Shown: positions 12,327 to 23,990 of the stretch, piece after piece | Position numbering within the stretch: the first letter of the stretch is position 1 | How the letters are laid out: each line of letters opens with the position of its first letter | NCBI GenBank assembly: GCA_018287875.1 | Contig: JAGVVL010000002.1 | Span: forward strand, 7,130,001-7,194,000 | Direction of reading: 5' to 3' | Length of the DNA: 64,000 nt | Source of the DNA: Nigrospora sphaerica | Lineage: Eukaryota; Ascomycota; Sordariomycetes; Amphisphaeriales; Apiosporaceae | Made by a program: the position numbers and the translations under genes | The notes under the pieces: model-generated | Databases searched by the model: none | Seen by the model: the letters and a program-made list of their open reading frames with translations, nothing else | Told to the model about the DNA's origin: nothing

Positions 12327-13722
12327 ATGTCCTGGGGCGGCCAGCAAGGATACGGCGGAGGAGGATACCCCGGCGGAGGAGGATATCCTGGGGGAGGATA
12401 CGGCGGCGGCGGCGGCGGCGGAGGATACGATCGGCCACCTCAACCTCCTCCGCAACAGTGGCAGCAGCAGCCGGGCGGCTACAACCAGTATGCGCCGCCG
12501 CCTCATCCGCCCTCGGACCACTACAACCCAAACCCTTACGGCGCCGCGCCCCCCGGCCCTCCGCCTTCGCACCATGCCCAATACCGGCCTCCGAACCACC
12601 CGCCCCCTCCTGGCCTCGACCCTTACGGCTATCCCTTGTCCTCTCGCCCGGATCCCAACTACAACCAGGGCAACGATGGCGGCTACCGAGGCGGCCGCCC
12701 TCCGCCCGCGGATGCGCCCCAACAATTTGGCCACGGCGCGCCCGAAGGCTACACCTTTCAATACTCCAACTGTACCGGCAAGCGCAAGGCCTTGTGTATT
12801 GGCATCAACTACTTCGGGCAGGAAGGCGAGCTCCGCGGTTGCATCAATGACGTCCACAACATCTCATCCTTCTTGATGGAGCGGTACAACTACAAGCGCG
12901 AGGATATGATTCTTCTGACCGACGACAACCCGAATCCCCAACTTCAGCCCACGAAAGCCAACATACTCCGTGCCATGGGCTGGTTGGTGCAGGGTGCCCG
13001 TGCCAACGATTCCCTGTTCCTGCATTATTCGGGACACGGCGGACAGACGGAGGATCTGGATGGCGATGAGGACGATGGCATTGATGAGACCATCTACCCC
13101 GTTGACCACAAGACTGAGGGCTTCATTATCGACGATCAGATTCACGATGTTGTCGTCAGGCCACTCCTGCCCGGTGTGAGACTCACGGCGATTTTTGACT
13201 CGTGTCACTCTGGTACCGTGATGGACCTACCCTACGTCTACTCGACCAAGGGTGTGCTGAAGGAACCCAACCTGGCCGCCGAGGCCGGCCAGGGCCTTTT
13301 GAGTGCCGTTCAGGCCTATGCTTCGGGCGACATGGGCGGTGTTGCTAAGAGCATCATGGGCTTTGCCAAATCTGCGATGCGTGGCCAGGATGGCTACAAG
13401 AAGACAATTGCGACGAAGACGAGTCCTGCCGATGTCATCATGTGGGCGGGCAGCAAGGATGACCAGACGTCGGCCGATGCCAACATTGCCCAGAAGGCCA
13501 CCGGTGCCATGTCTTGGGCCTTCATCAAGGCCATCAAGGCAAACCCCAACCAAACCTATGTTCAGTTGCTCAACAGCATTCGCGACCTGCTGGAGCAGAA
13601 CTACTCGCAAAAGCCGCAGCTGTCCTGCAGCCATCCCCTCGGTAAGCCTTGGCAGCCATTGCGGAAGGGGAAGAAACACCATGCTAACGTTTGCAGATAC
13701 CGAGTTGTTGTTTGTTATGTAG
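12327..13722 (+). CDS. Metacaspase (type I)
   Basis: Two exons, 12327-13641 and 13697-13722, 446 aa. The second exon adds only eight residues plus the stop, but they complete the conserved [11 protein letters not shown] ending of fungal metacaspases, which supports the splice. Type I architecture: a 135-residue Gln/Gly/Tyr/Pro-rich prodomain with [13 protein letters not shown] repeats, then the p20/p10 peptidase C14 domain. Catalytic dyad visible: H237 in LHYSGHGG and C293 in DSCHSG. Acidic DGDEDDGID just after the histidine fits the Ca2+-dependent family. The enzyme cleaves after Arg/Lys, is cytosolic, and acts in protein quality control, stress and cell death. No zinc-finger prodomain is present. 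Equivalent genes are called mca1/casA. Confidence 0.96.
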
Positions 13723-14309
13723 TATGGTGCGCTTTATCCCGCAGACTCAGCATCTTGGTATTTAGCCGGCCTCAAATTCATGCAAGGAGAGCGCCTTTGT
13801 ATTAGGGCCCGAATCTGGGCAGAAGTGACCTAGGAATAATGCAGGCGATATTCAGGCAACCCCCCTCATACTGGCGTCGAATGTCGCCGAAGCTTCTTCC
13901 CAGCGCGCTTGCTATGATAATTGAGATGGGCTGAGCGGCATGGGCTATCTTGGTCTTCTAAAGATTCCCGTCGGCACCGTGCCCTGCACCAGGTCGATGA
14001 CAAATAACACAGCACCTCGTCTTTTCGCACCTTGAAACGCTGCTATTTCGGGATATTGCGCTCACATCATGTCCCCAAGCAACGCGCGAAAGGGAAAACA
14101 GCCTTAGGAGCTCCAACAGGCGGCCATGCACCGGCCGGCAGAGTATCCGCCACGACGAGCGACGGTGGTCCGTCATTTTTTATTACGGTGCGCGACGGAC
14201 ACCATGCATCCCTTCGGCGCGTCGTATGAACAAAAGGGTATTGTTGAACGGGCTATAGAAGCGCCACCAACCTGCTAGACTAATGTGAAGAAGCCAGCAA
14301 ATCTTGCCA
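13723..14309. other. Intergenic region between convergent genes
   Basis: 3' flanks of the metacaspase (+) and the Zn2Cys6 factor (-). No gene or clear structured element seen. Confidence 0.5.
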
Positions 14310-15937
14310 TTATGAGGGGACAAAATCCCGCGTGGCTAGCCAAGCGGACATCAGCATGTGATGTGGCAGCTCGTCCGAGACGCACGGCATACTGGGCAGG
14401 CCGACCTGCGATTGGCACCAGGCCACGCCGGCCCGAGCCTCGGGGATCAGCATCAAATGCGTGGCTTCGAGCAGCTCAGCCACGTAGCAGACGAGATCTG
14501 CACCACTGGGGCTGAAGGACCATTTGTGGATGCTTCCATGCGTCATGCGTTGGAAAAGTACGCCGAAGTGTAACAGGATGAACAGGGCCATGGGGTCCTG
14601 CCCCTGCAGTAGCCTTAGGAAGTCGGCTCCAGCCATGGTGACGAGCGAAAGGCAGAAGCCGCCCTGTGCAAGCCCTAGCGCGTCGACCACGAAGCAGAGG
14701 CGCACCTGCGACACGGCCAGCCGGTAGACCGAGACATCGGCGCAGGCCGGCGGCGGAGAATGGGCGTGGGGCGCTGCCATGTCAGCCGCTTGGCACTGCT
14801 GGCTGACCGAGACGAGCCGCTGCATGGCCGTCCGCGTATCGAGGCTAAGCAGGTCGACCGACAGCGGCTCGTGGAGGAGGCGCTCGACAGCCGCGCGGTA
14901 TGACGCCGGGCTCTCCGTGGTCCACTGCACACTGGTCAGGAGCACGTTGTACGCTCCGAGGAGCATGTCAAAGTAGCCCCGGAACCGCTCCAAGACGTCC
15001 ATGGTCCCTTCGGCCACTGCGGATCAAGACGTCAGCGTGCGCTCGTCAGCGGGGCTTCGGCAACGCGCAGAGGCGGCTCGGGGTAGGGGAGACGGAGAGG
15101 GGGCTTCGCATACTGGAGAAGTTCACATGGTCCGCGAACAGGCCCGAGTAGTGAAGCACGTGTATGTTGTCGCGGTCGATGGTGGCGAGCCTCTCGCGAA
15201 AGCCGGCGCTGGCGCGGCTGCTGTAAGCGAGGGCGGCGCAGAGATAGTCGGTGGCTACGGCGCCTTGCTTCTCGTAGGCCAGATCGGTGGCGGCCATGGC
15301 GAATATGCCGTCCAGGAGGTAGCTCTCCTTCATGGCGATCTGGGGCAGCAGCTTCTGCAGGTACTCCTGGTCCTCGGGGACGGCGTAGAAGATAGGCCAC
15401 ATCCGGGACGTCCAGTGGTGCATCAATTCCAACTCGAGCAGGCGGTTCGCCCCGGGGCCACCGAATGGGACCGGCTCCGACGGGCTGGGCCGCAATGCCG
15501 CTGCTGGCGCCGGCGCAATGATGGGCACAGTGGTCGGGCCGTTCCAGGGGGCAGTCCAGTCGAGTTTTGCTCGGGACCGGGGCCTACTCTTGGGGCCGGG
15601 CGGTCTTGCCGGCAGCAGGCTCGCCTTCTTCCGGCTCCGGATCTCCTCAAGCTCCTTGGGCGTCGGGTAGAGGCATTCGACTTCGCGAAGGATACAGTGG
15701 CCACACGGGGGGCCTTGCTCGTCGCACTGCATGGCGATGTCAGTGACGGCGGAGGCGGCGGCGGCGGCAGCGGAGGGGACGACGGCAGGGACAACAGCAG
15801 CACAGGCTCCGGTCCGGACCACGGTTCCAGTCCGGCGCGGCGACAGGAGAGAGGCTCACTTTGACATGTTTCTGCTTGCACGAGTAGCATCCCTTCCGCG
15901 ACTTGGTGTGGGGTCTCCTCTGGTGCGCGCCGCTCAT
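14310..15937 (-). CDS. Zn2Cys6 transcription factor, Upc2/sterol-regulator-like
   Basis: Three exons, complement of 15860-15937, 15114-15726 and 14310-15016; 465 aa. The zinc cluster is at the extreme N-terminus, interrupted by intron 1 just before the third cysteine: C17-x2-C20-x6-C27-x6-C34-x2-C37-x6-C44, with the basic HTKSRKGCYSCKQKHVKC context typical of the Upc2/Ecm22 subgroup. A basic linker (RSRKKASLLPARPPGPKSRPRSR) follows, then an all-helical domain (from LELELMHHWTSRMW) that in this subgroup is the ligand-sensing fungal-specific domain. Intron 2 (15017-15113) joins FSS to MAEG in frame. Nuclear DNA-binding role is from family. The target pathway is unknown, since no sterol gene lies nearby. 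An in-frame ATG lies upstream, but the start just before the zinc cluster is the family norm. Confidence 0.87.
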
Positions 15938-18900
15938 GGTGAGGTCGTTCGTCTCGGACACGTATATAGATCCATGAAGCAAAGGGCCTGGTGGAACTCG
16001 GGAGCTTATGGACGAGAAGGGTCCGGCCCCGGACGGGGGGTTAGAGCTCTGGGGAGCCGCGGGTTCCATATAGCTGGGCTGCTCTCTGTCGAAAGCGCTC
16101 GGCGTAGGGCCTCTTTCAGCCGCTGTTGCGCCTGGCGGCCATCGCCTCACGCTCTTTGGCCTGCCGCAGTCCTACCGGATCTCGAAAAATATGTACCGCC
16201 TGCATGGCCCGGCCTACAGTCCCACACGTCACCCACAGCTTCGGCTGGAACGGTAACAGGGGCATGGCCGGCGCTCGGCCAATGAAGGCCGGCGTATAGT
16301 CGCAATGGGGAAAGTACTGCCATTGTGGTTGGTCCTTTTGTTAGGCGTGACAGAGGGGGGTGAGAGCTGGGTTGGCGAAGTCCCATGCATGCAGGCTACA
16401 TAAGAACGTTCCCCAGCAAGAGCCCTAAGACATCCTTCGAGACGGGCCACGGGACGTCGGGAGCTGCCTGCATTTGCTTGGTATTTGCCGCTTCTCTACC
16501 CGTGCCTCTCTCGTGGCACGAACGGACGGGTTGACATAAGGGCTGGTCGACGCAGCCGCCTTGCCCCGCAGAGTAGCCCCGAACGAGGGCCCGTTTCCCA
16601 TCTGTCCTCAAATCCCCCCATACCGCCCCTTCGTGCCCAGGCCGGGCACAAGTGGGCCAACGGTCCCTTCAGCCCTACCGCGGTTGTCGTCATACTGGAA
16701 AGAAGCGTGGCGCCAGCTGTGAAGTGGTCAAGCAGGCCACGCGTCGACCCGGGGGGGATATATGGCCCTCCCTCGTCGCCACGGTCGGGTGTTGGGCCGC
16801 TTAGGGCCTAGCGACCACTGTTACCCCCTTGGTGTCGTGGTCCCGGGGGTCCTATATGTCCTGGGCTGTGCGTCGGCTTGGCTTCTGCAGGCTGACTGCA
16901 GACCAAGTCCGCCCTTTTCGAAAGTCCACGACCCAGAAACCCCCGTCCCGCCGACCGTCGGCGAGCTTACCGGCGCGACCCCCTCGCTACCTGACCCGGT
17001 TGTCACGGTCCCAAACTTTGCTCGCATCGCCCGGGCCCTGGAAAAAAGACGAGCGAGCTCTCTTGTCTCGTGGCCATACCCCCCCCCGGGGGGGACAAAA
17101 CCTGCAGCCGGGAGAACGGAACCCCGCTCTGTAAAGCCGCCACTCCCAAGAGGATGCTTTGGCAAAGAACATCGTCCAGTCGCTTCAGCGTCACCCTTCG
17201 GCTTGATTATCCCCGCCCCATTAGCCATCATCATGTCTCCCCCCTGCACTGTTTTGTTCCCGAACCAAGATGAGAGGGTAAATACACCTGATCGGCCCCT
17301 CGACCCGGGTTGACGTGGCAAGGGTTGGCGATTGGCTACAGCTTTTTGCGGTCCGGGGTCCCCCCTTCCCTCGTCGTCCTTGAGGAGCCAGGTCGGATCG
17401 GGCAGGAGAACGAAGGAGTACCACGCTTGCAGGAACTCGGCTGCTGCCGAGCGGTGCAGAGCCTCGACGGAGAATAACAGCACGACGAGAGGGGCGGAGT
17501 AAATAATTACTGTCGAGGAGAGTCCGCCGTAGCTAAGGTAAGCGCTTCTTCGGTAAAGTTCCGGAGCATCAGGGGCTCGGGATAGACCCAACACGGGGAG
17601 AGCACAAGAAGTGCCCGAGGTCCAGACCTGACATCAGAAAAGGCCGGAAGCACACCGCGTGAGGCACGTGATCTGTTATCAGTCCATGGGGCGGCTGTCT
17701 GCCCATTTCCGACGCGGAGAGAGTTGGCCGACTCTCGCCGCGGCGACAACATCGCTTCCCGAGGGGGGATCAACGTCACGTTGCCACGGACGCCCAGACA
17801 TGGGCCGCACCGAGGCAGCCCCAAAGAAGAGCGGCTGATGTAACGTGGGAGCTGGTCGTCCCGGGGGGGGCTGAAAAACGGGGTCCCATGACACGCCTGC
17901 CGCGAGAACCAAGGGGGACGTTGGGGTTTACACAGGCACCGCGGCCCTCTTTTTCCTTTCTCGGTCATAATGGATCTTTAGAAAAGGCGCCTTTTTTTTC
18001 CGATTCCCCTCCCTCTGCCGCGCCTCCTTCGGCGGCTCTCGCTTACTGTGGCTGGGATAGGCGCCCACACCCCGTACCTCGTGCTATAAGGCCCAAAGCG
18101 GAACGCCGCGGCTGCAACGCCGCGACGAGATTGGTCAATATCCCTGCCCATTCACGCCCCCACGGGAGGACTACGACGAATGGAATCGGGACGAGGAGCA
18201 AAGGGGAGCGCGCATGTGTTGGTACGGTCACACAGCGTGGTTTGGGCCATCGCCTTCTTTGGCGTATGCGTTTCGAGGCCAACGGGCAACAATACTCTGG
18301 GGTTTACACACGACCTGGGCCATTGCACACCCTACCAACAAGCCCGTCCTCCTTCTCGGCACAGGCCTGCGAAGCCTGGATGGTTTGGATAGCAGGTAGT
18401 TGTTTTCCATACTTGTGGTGCCGCTGGCAGTATATGTGTCGGCAAAGCCGAAACGGGAAGCCTTATCGACAACACTGGCCTGGCTAGATGGCCAGATTAA
18501 GGACGAGAAATTGGGGTTGGGACTGCTTGGGTATACAAAAGCTTATTCTCCGAAACTTGCGTAGGGTAGCCCTACAAGGAAGGCCGTTTTTTTTTATAAA
18601 AAAATACCCGATGGCTCTGGCGGCACCCGAGGCCGTCAGCGGGCAGATAAACCGGGTCGTGCCGTTTGGGCGCAGTCTCATACGAGCCTGCATGGAGTTG
18701 CTGTGGTGGACATCGTCAGCCTCCGTGCTGGAGCCTGGCCACCGTCTCTAAGGATGCCTGTTTGCGGTTACTTGTTGGGAGTGAGTAAATTCAATATTAC
18801 TTAGCGTCGAGCGAAGGTCGGTGTGGCGACTGCAGCCGCGTGATCTCAAACTGACAATGCTGTCGGACGTGCGGCCGCAACTGGGAAAATGGATGATGCC

Positions 18901-20349
18901 AAAGTGGTGCTGACAGGACAGAGAGGAGGAGCAAGACATTGAGCCAACTTATCCCTAACCCAGGAAATCAAGATCGACCAGCCGGTTCGGCATCCAATCG
19001 GAGTGAAGAACAACATGTATGTCCGTCGTCTGGCCTGCTGGAAGCGGATGCTCGTCCAGGCCTCTGAGAAACCCGCCCACACCACGTATGCCCTAGGCTT
19101 ATAGAGGAGACTCGAGGATGGCTGGCGTCACGTCTCATTCGCCCATGGCCATAACCGATACGCTGCTGACACGTGACTTTCTGCGCTATCCTGGACGCAT
19201 AAGATCAACGCCGTACCCAAAACCTCCAATGGAGTCAACGCGACTGCACCAAGCCTTGGATCATTCGTATGGGAGCCCTTCGTTCAAATCCCTCTGATGG
19301 AGAGCTACTAGTTGTTGGGTTCCTTGACCGAATCCTGACCTCCGCGCCAGGCTTCAGATTCCGGCTGACCGATCCTTCCCTCATTGTGGTCACCAGCGGG
19401 GCTGATTTGAACACTGCGGGCCGCCTTTGTTCTCTCAGCTTCGGTGCGCTCTGGTTTCATGCCACCGGCTCAGAGCCGATTCCAAGGGGTCGCGTCCGAG
19501 TTCCCTCTTGCTCTACCATGGCCACCATGCCTGTGACAAGTTTAACCCGCTGACCGACTAGGGCCGTATAAGAATGGCGAATTACACAGGAAGTCGAGTC
19601 ATCCCGGTGCTCATCATGACACTTGCCGTAGCCAACCTGGTGATGCCAGTGATGACTCTCCAACCCGATGCGGCCGAGAACCCAGTCCATCGAGGTTTCA
19701 AGAAAAGTCTGGCCAGAGGACCAATCTCGATACAAATCGACGTTTCCATATCCCCAGTGCTTTGCTCCAGGTGGGTCATGTTTTCGGCCCACGGTCGACG
19801 GTCGTTTCCTCCATATGTGTCCCTCTAACCGCTTCGTACAGATGGGGACGGCCTTGCCCACTTGGTCTACTGTTTGTTTCCGCTGGCCATACAATGCACA
19901 CAATGAGACATTCGCAAGCGGGCCGGCAAAGGAAACACAAGTTTTATTATCTCGCTCTTCCCGGCAACAGTATCCTCCGTCGTGGCTACGCAATCGTCTC
20001 TGGACAAATTTAAGAACGGCCGGATACAGGCTACTTTAACGCCGTCTCACGGAGCTCCCAAAGGAAACCCCAATCCTGCCACGCTACGGCAAACCGACTA
20101 TCTGGACCAGTTCCCACGCTTTGGACACGCTATTCACGTGAGGCCCCAGCACAGTTCGAAGTGAAGGGAGGATGGTTCGGCTTGGCAATGCGGTCGGACA
20201 TATTGCTGGTATTTGGTTTTATGCAGTTAGGCGGAGATAAGGCCCTTATACCCGTACCCGGCGTATATACTCCATTACTCGTCTCTACTGACACCAGCAT
20301 TTTTCGCCATTATCTTCTTCTTTTTTACAATCAAAGAGCCTCTTTCGCC
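15938..20349. other. Long gene-poor stretch
   Basis: About 4.4 kb with no frame that I can support as a gene. A 257-codon open frame at 16821-17594 (-) lacks domains and looks like GC-rich chance reading (see rejected). Base composition shifts from GC-rich (16-18.4 kb) to more balanced (18.5-20 kb). It includes a T9/A7 stretch near 18588-18604. No inverted or direct terminal repeats were noticed. Confidence 0.5.
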
Positions 20350-21459
20350 ATGTCTCTGGTCTCCTGTGAGCCTTTCCAACTTACCGGTCGCTACGCCGAC
20401 CAGAACCGCTGGGAAGTCCTGAACGGGGCCGGCGATGGTCGTGTGACGGGCGAGCAGATCCTCGAAGACGAAGGGGTAAAAGGCAAATGGACTAACAAGG
20501 TCGTGCTCATCACTGGCGTCTCGGCAGGCATCGGCGCCAAGACCTTCGAGGCCATGGCGGCCACGGGTGCCACCGTCTTTGGCACGGCGAGAAACCTGGA
20601 CAAGGCCAGAGACGCCCTGGGCCCTCTGCTGGACAACGAACGGTGCCATATCCTCCACATGGATCACACCGATCTCGCCAGCGTCCGGGCCTGCGCGAGC
20701 GCTTTCCGTCGGCAGAGCGGTGGCAAACTCAACGTCTTAATCTGCAACGCTGCGGTAACTACATGCATGACCCGGGGCTTCTAGTTAGAAAGGACAATCA
20801 GACAGATGGCTAACGGACTATGCCACCTGTTACAGGTCATGAACACGCCCTATGAAATAACCAAGGACGGGTTCGAGCTGCAGTTTCAGACGAACCACCT
20901 GGCACACTTCCTGCTCTTTTACCTGCTTAAGGAGCTGATGCTGTCCGCCTCTACGCCCCAGTTCCAGTCGCGCGTGGTCATGGTTTCCTCGGCGGCGCAT
21001 CGCTACGGACCGTGCCGGCTGGACAACATCAACCTCGAGGGCGAGTACGACGGCTGGCTTGCGTACGGGTCGAGCAAGACGGCCAACGTGTACATGGCGT
21101 CGCAGATCGAGCGGCGCTACGGCGGCGGCGGCCTGCGCGCCTACGCGCTGCACCCGGGCTCCTTCGTCAGCCCGAACCTGCAGAAGTTCTCCCAGGCCGA
21201 GATGGCCGCCATCACCGGCGAGCGGATGCTCAAGTACCTGACGTCGCCCGACCAAGCCTGCGCCACCAGCGTCTACGCCGCCGTCTCGGCCGAGCTCGAG
21301 GGCCGCGGCGGCCTGTACCTCGAGGGCGCCGCCCAGTCGGTCCGTCCCGCCCCGCCCGGCGCCGACGCCATCGAGTACGGCTACGCCAGCTGGGCTTTCG
21401 ACCAGGCCCAGGAGGAGAAGCTCTGGGAGGAGAGCAAGAAGTGGTGCCAGGTCGAATAA
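20350..21459 (+). CDS. Short-chain dehydrogenase/reductase (retinol-dehydrogenase/WWOX-like)
   Basis: Two exons, 20350-20754 and 20836-21459, 342 aa. Rossmann NAD(P)-binding signature TGVSAGIG at 55-62, an aspartate after beta-3 (MDHTDL), the NAA element split by the intron, the active-site serine in VSSAAH (186-187) and YGSSK (Y212, K216). The downstream PG block (ALHPGSFVSPNLQKF) matches classical SDRs of the WWOX/retinol dehydrogenase type. An arginine after the glycine motif (TARNLDKAR) suggests NADP(H). It is an oxidoreductase on an unknown alcohol or ketone; no signal peptide, so cytosolic. The intron (81 bp, GT...ACAG) restores phase 0. It converges on an MFS antiporter (22256-23990), a pairing common in small metabolic or detoxification loci, but no biosynthetic backbone gene is present. 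Confidence 0.92.
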
Positions 21460-22255
21460 CTTGAATCCTATCATTCTAATGGGTTTGCGTCTCGTGGCGC
21501 AAAGCGAGGGGTTTTTATTGCTTGGTATGTTGAGTCCTACAGCGTCATGGCGTGCCTCAAGGTTTACGGGCGGCTTACAGGTCGTGAAGTAGTGCTAAAC
21601 GTTGCTGGGTAGCGATTCAGGGGAGGGAAAACGGGCGAAAGCTTTGGCACCCCTCGTGCCAAGACGTTGGGCCAGGCCGTGTTTCGAAATCCCGAGTGAT
21701 AGCTCCAGATGGGAGAATCGAACTACAGGCCGGTCAGGGACATGGATTCCGAATTCTCCTCGATGCTGTAGCCCGGCCGGTCAGCCCGCGCTGCGTATGG
21801 GTCTCCGCCCGAAGATGGATGTTTACACACATTCGAGCGCAGACGACGGCTGGGCTTTCTCCCGTCGCCCATCTACAGGAGGGCCCGTAGAGCGCGGCTG
21901 TGAGCGTTCGTATCCATTAATTCCTTTTCACTCCCGTTCGTTACAACGGCTGCATTACTCATACATGGCTTCTTTCTGTTCGGTGTGAAATTTGCTTGTC
22001 TCCGCTTTCCACACATCCGTCCCTGAATCCAAAAGATGCGGCCAGGCGATACCAACGAGCCGTCATTAAGTTTCCCGAGCCTATTTAATAGGCATCCCTG
22101 CGTCGGGCCACAAGGGCATAAGGGTCGTGGTCCAGTACATGAGCACCGCAGGAGCTCGTAATGCGCCATGCGCGCCGTGCTATCTATAAGAGCCCCAGGT
22201 CTATGTCCAGGAAAGCGGCAGGGGTGAAAGTGGTGTGCCGGTATGATGCCCATCC
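21460..22255. other. Intergenic region between convergent SDR and MFS genes
   Basis: Shared 3' region. No gene evident. No tRNA could be folded around the TTCGAA-like and GAATCGAAC-like strings near 21689 and 21715. Confidence 0.5.
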
Positions 22256-23990
22256 TCATGAGGTGCTGGACTCTCGTTCTTCTTTCAAGCATGCCTTTTC
22301 TTGCTCTTCCATCCGCCACCTCATGCCGTGCTTCATGATGAGGTAGATCATCGGTAACGCCGCCAGGTACAGGGCCCCAATGATGAAAAACGCCCATCCG
22401 GCCCCTATGCCATTAATCATGGGGGCTATAACCGCGCTGGCCACCGCGCCCGTCAGGCACCTCGTCAAGTTGCTGCTGGCCGTGGCCGAGCCCGCATGAC
22501 CCGGGTTCAAGTCCACGATGAGGACGCTGGTCGCGTTGTTGAAGCCGATCAAACCGATGCCCAGCAGGAACAGCAACACACAGGGTACAGCGATGTGGGC
22601 TTTGTACTGGAAGACCCAGCCCCAAGACATCATGACGGCGACGGAGAGTAACAACAAGGGGACGCTCACCTGCAGCCTCGCCTTCTCGACGGGGAAACTA
22701 GTAAGGTCCTGTTGTTTTTTGCGATCGAGGGGCACCCCCAATCTCTTGCAGTGCCGGCCGTAGTTCCAGTTGATCAGCTTTCCCATGAGGAAAGCCGCAA
22801 CGAGGGAGCCGCCTGCCAGAGGCAGGAACATCAGGCCTACCCTCAAGTTGTCCAGTCCGTACGTTTCCACCAGCAGCGCGGGCATGGCCGTCGAGATGGC
22901 GTAAAACCCCGCGAAGACGATGGCGCTGTACACCAGGAGCAAGGACATCTCCTTGCCCAGGAGAATCGACAGGGCTTTGAAAACATCGGGCTTTTTGAAA
23001 CGGAAACTGCGCCTCGAGACGCGCGACGGCGTAAGCTCCAGCGACGGCTCCTTCCGGGCGCGCCGGGCCTTGAGCGCCGCGTCGGCGAGCTGCCAGAAGG
23101 TGCGGTAGGCCTTGGGCGGGCGGAGGCTCCCGTCGTCGACGATGTGGCGGCACGTCTCGGGCATGAAGGCGGCGTACAGGCCGAAGGTGGTCCCGGAGAG
23201 GATGACGAGGAACCAGAAGATCCAGCGCCAGCCCAGGAAGCGGGCGATCAGGCCGCCGAGGACGGGCCCGAGGGACGGCGCCAGGATGGTGGGCACGGAC
23301 ACAAAGGCGACGTATTGTCCCCTCTCAGCCGAGGTGACGATGTCGGACACGACGGCTTGGCAGAGGGAGACGAGGGTGCTCGACCCGGCCGACTGCAGCA
23401 TCCGCAGCGCCAGCAAGGACGCGTAGTTGGGAGCCAGGGCACAGCCGATGTTGGCGGCAATATAGACGACGAAGCATATGAGGTACGCCGGTCGCCGGCC
23501 CGTGGAATCGGCTATGGATCCGATGAACATGGGCGTGATGCCCTGGAAGATCTAGTATGGCCGTCAGTCTGCCAAGCCTTTTTGCGCCGAGGCTGACCGG
23601 TTGCACAGCGTTGCAACTTACCATGTAAGTGGTGACGGTCAAGTTGATCTGTCCGACCCGTCAGCATTCAATTCTCCGGGAAGGCGCCGATCCATCTAAA
23701 GTATAAGTGAGACCTGCCTTGGAATCCGATACGCCAAAGTCGGATGCCAGCACATTGAGAGCGGGAAAGTAGATTTGCGCCGTGAGAGGAGAGAGAAATG
23801 CGCCCATGGCGGCGGCGAGCACGATACCCCGTTTCTGCCATGTCGTAAAAACGGAGTAATCCGGTCGCTCGGTTGGGGGCGCCGCCTCGGCGGGAGTCTC
23901 CGGATCAGGGCCTAAACCATTCTGGTCCTTGACGACGGCGGTTTGAGGCTCGCTGTTGGCACCAGCGCGTTTGGCCGACGCCTCCGTCAT
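22256..23990 (-). CDS. MFS drug:H+ antiporter (DHA1 family, Qdr/Tpo-like)
   Basis: Three exons, complement of 23718-23990, 23622-23648 and 22256-23551; 531 aa. Motif A (GSIADSTGRRPAYL) follows TM2, and antiporter motif C lies in LGPVLGGLIARFLGWRW. Twelve hydrophobic segments with a long central loop are typical of DHA1 efflux pumps at the plasma membrane. The N-terminal 55 residues are hydrophilic. Exon 2 is a 27-nt micro-exon (INLTVTTYM) followed by a consensus GTAAGT donor. Exon 1 joins it best with a GC donor (AAG|GCAGGT) and a CAG acceptor, giving VSDSK-INLTVTTYM as in homologues. The only phase-compatible GT donor nearby (GGC|GTATCG) would delete five conserved positions. The start chosen is the first true ATG; the frame upstream opens with TTG. 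Confidence 0.88.

Noticed and set aside
16821..17594. 257-codon minus-strand frame with a hydrophobic start
   Set aside because: No family likeness, no splice partner, and many overlapping open frames in other phases because of GC richness; kept out as unsupported.
17888..18487. 199-codon + frame in the gene-poor stretch
   Set aside because: Composition like random GC-rich DNA; no domain, signal or conserved block.
19275..19420. B-box-like strings GTTCAAATCC and GATTTGAAC
   Set aside because: No pairing stems around them; not tRNA genes.
19457..19993. 178-codon minus-strand frame rich in His/Trp/Gly
   Set aside because: Some protein-like runs but no recognisable family, no clear start and no supporting splice; insufficient to call.
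21680..21760. tRNA-like B-box strings (TTCGAAATCCC and reverse GAATCGAAC)
   Set aside because: Flanking bases do not form a T-stem or acceptor stem, and no matching A-box was found on either strand.
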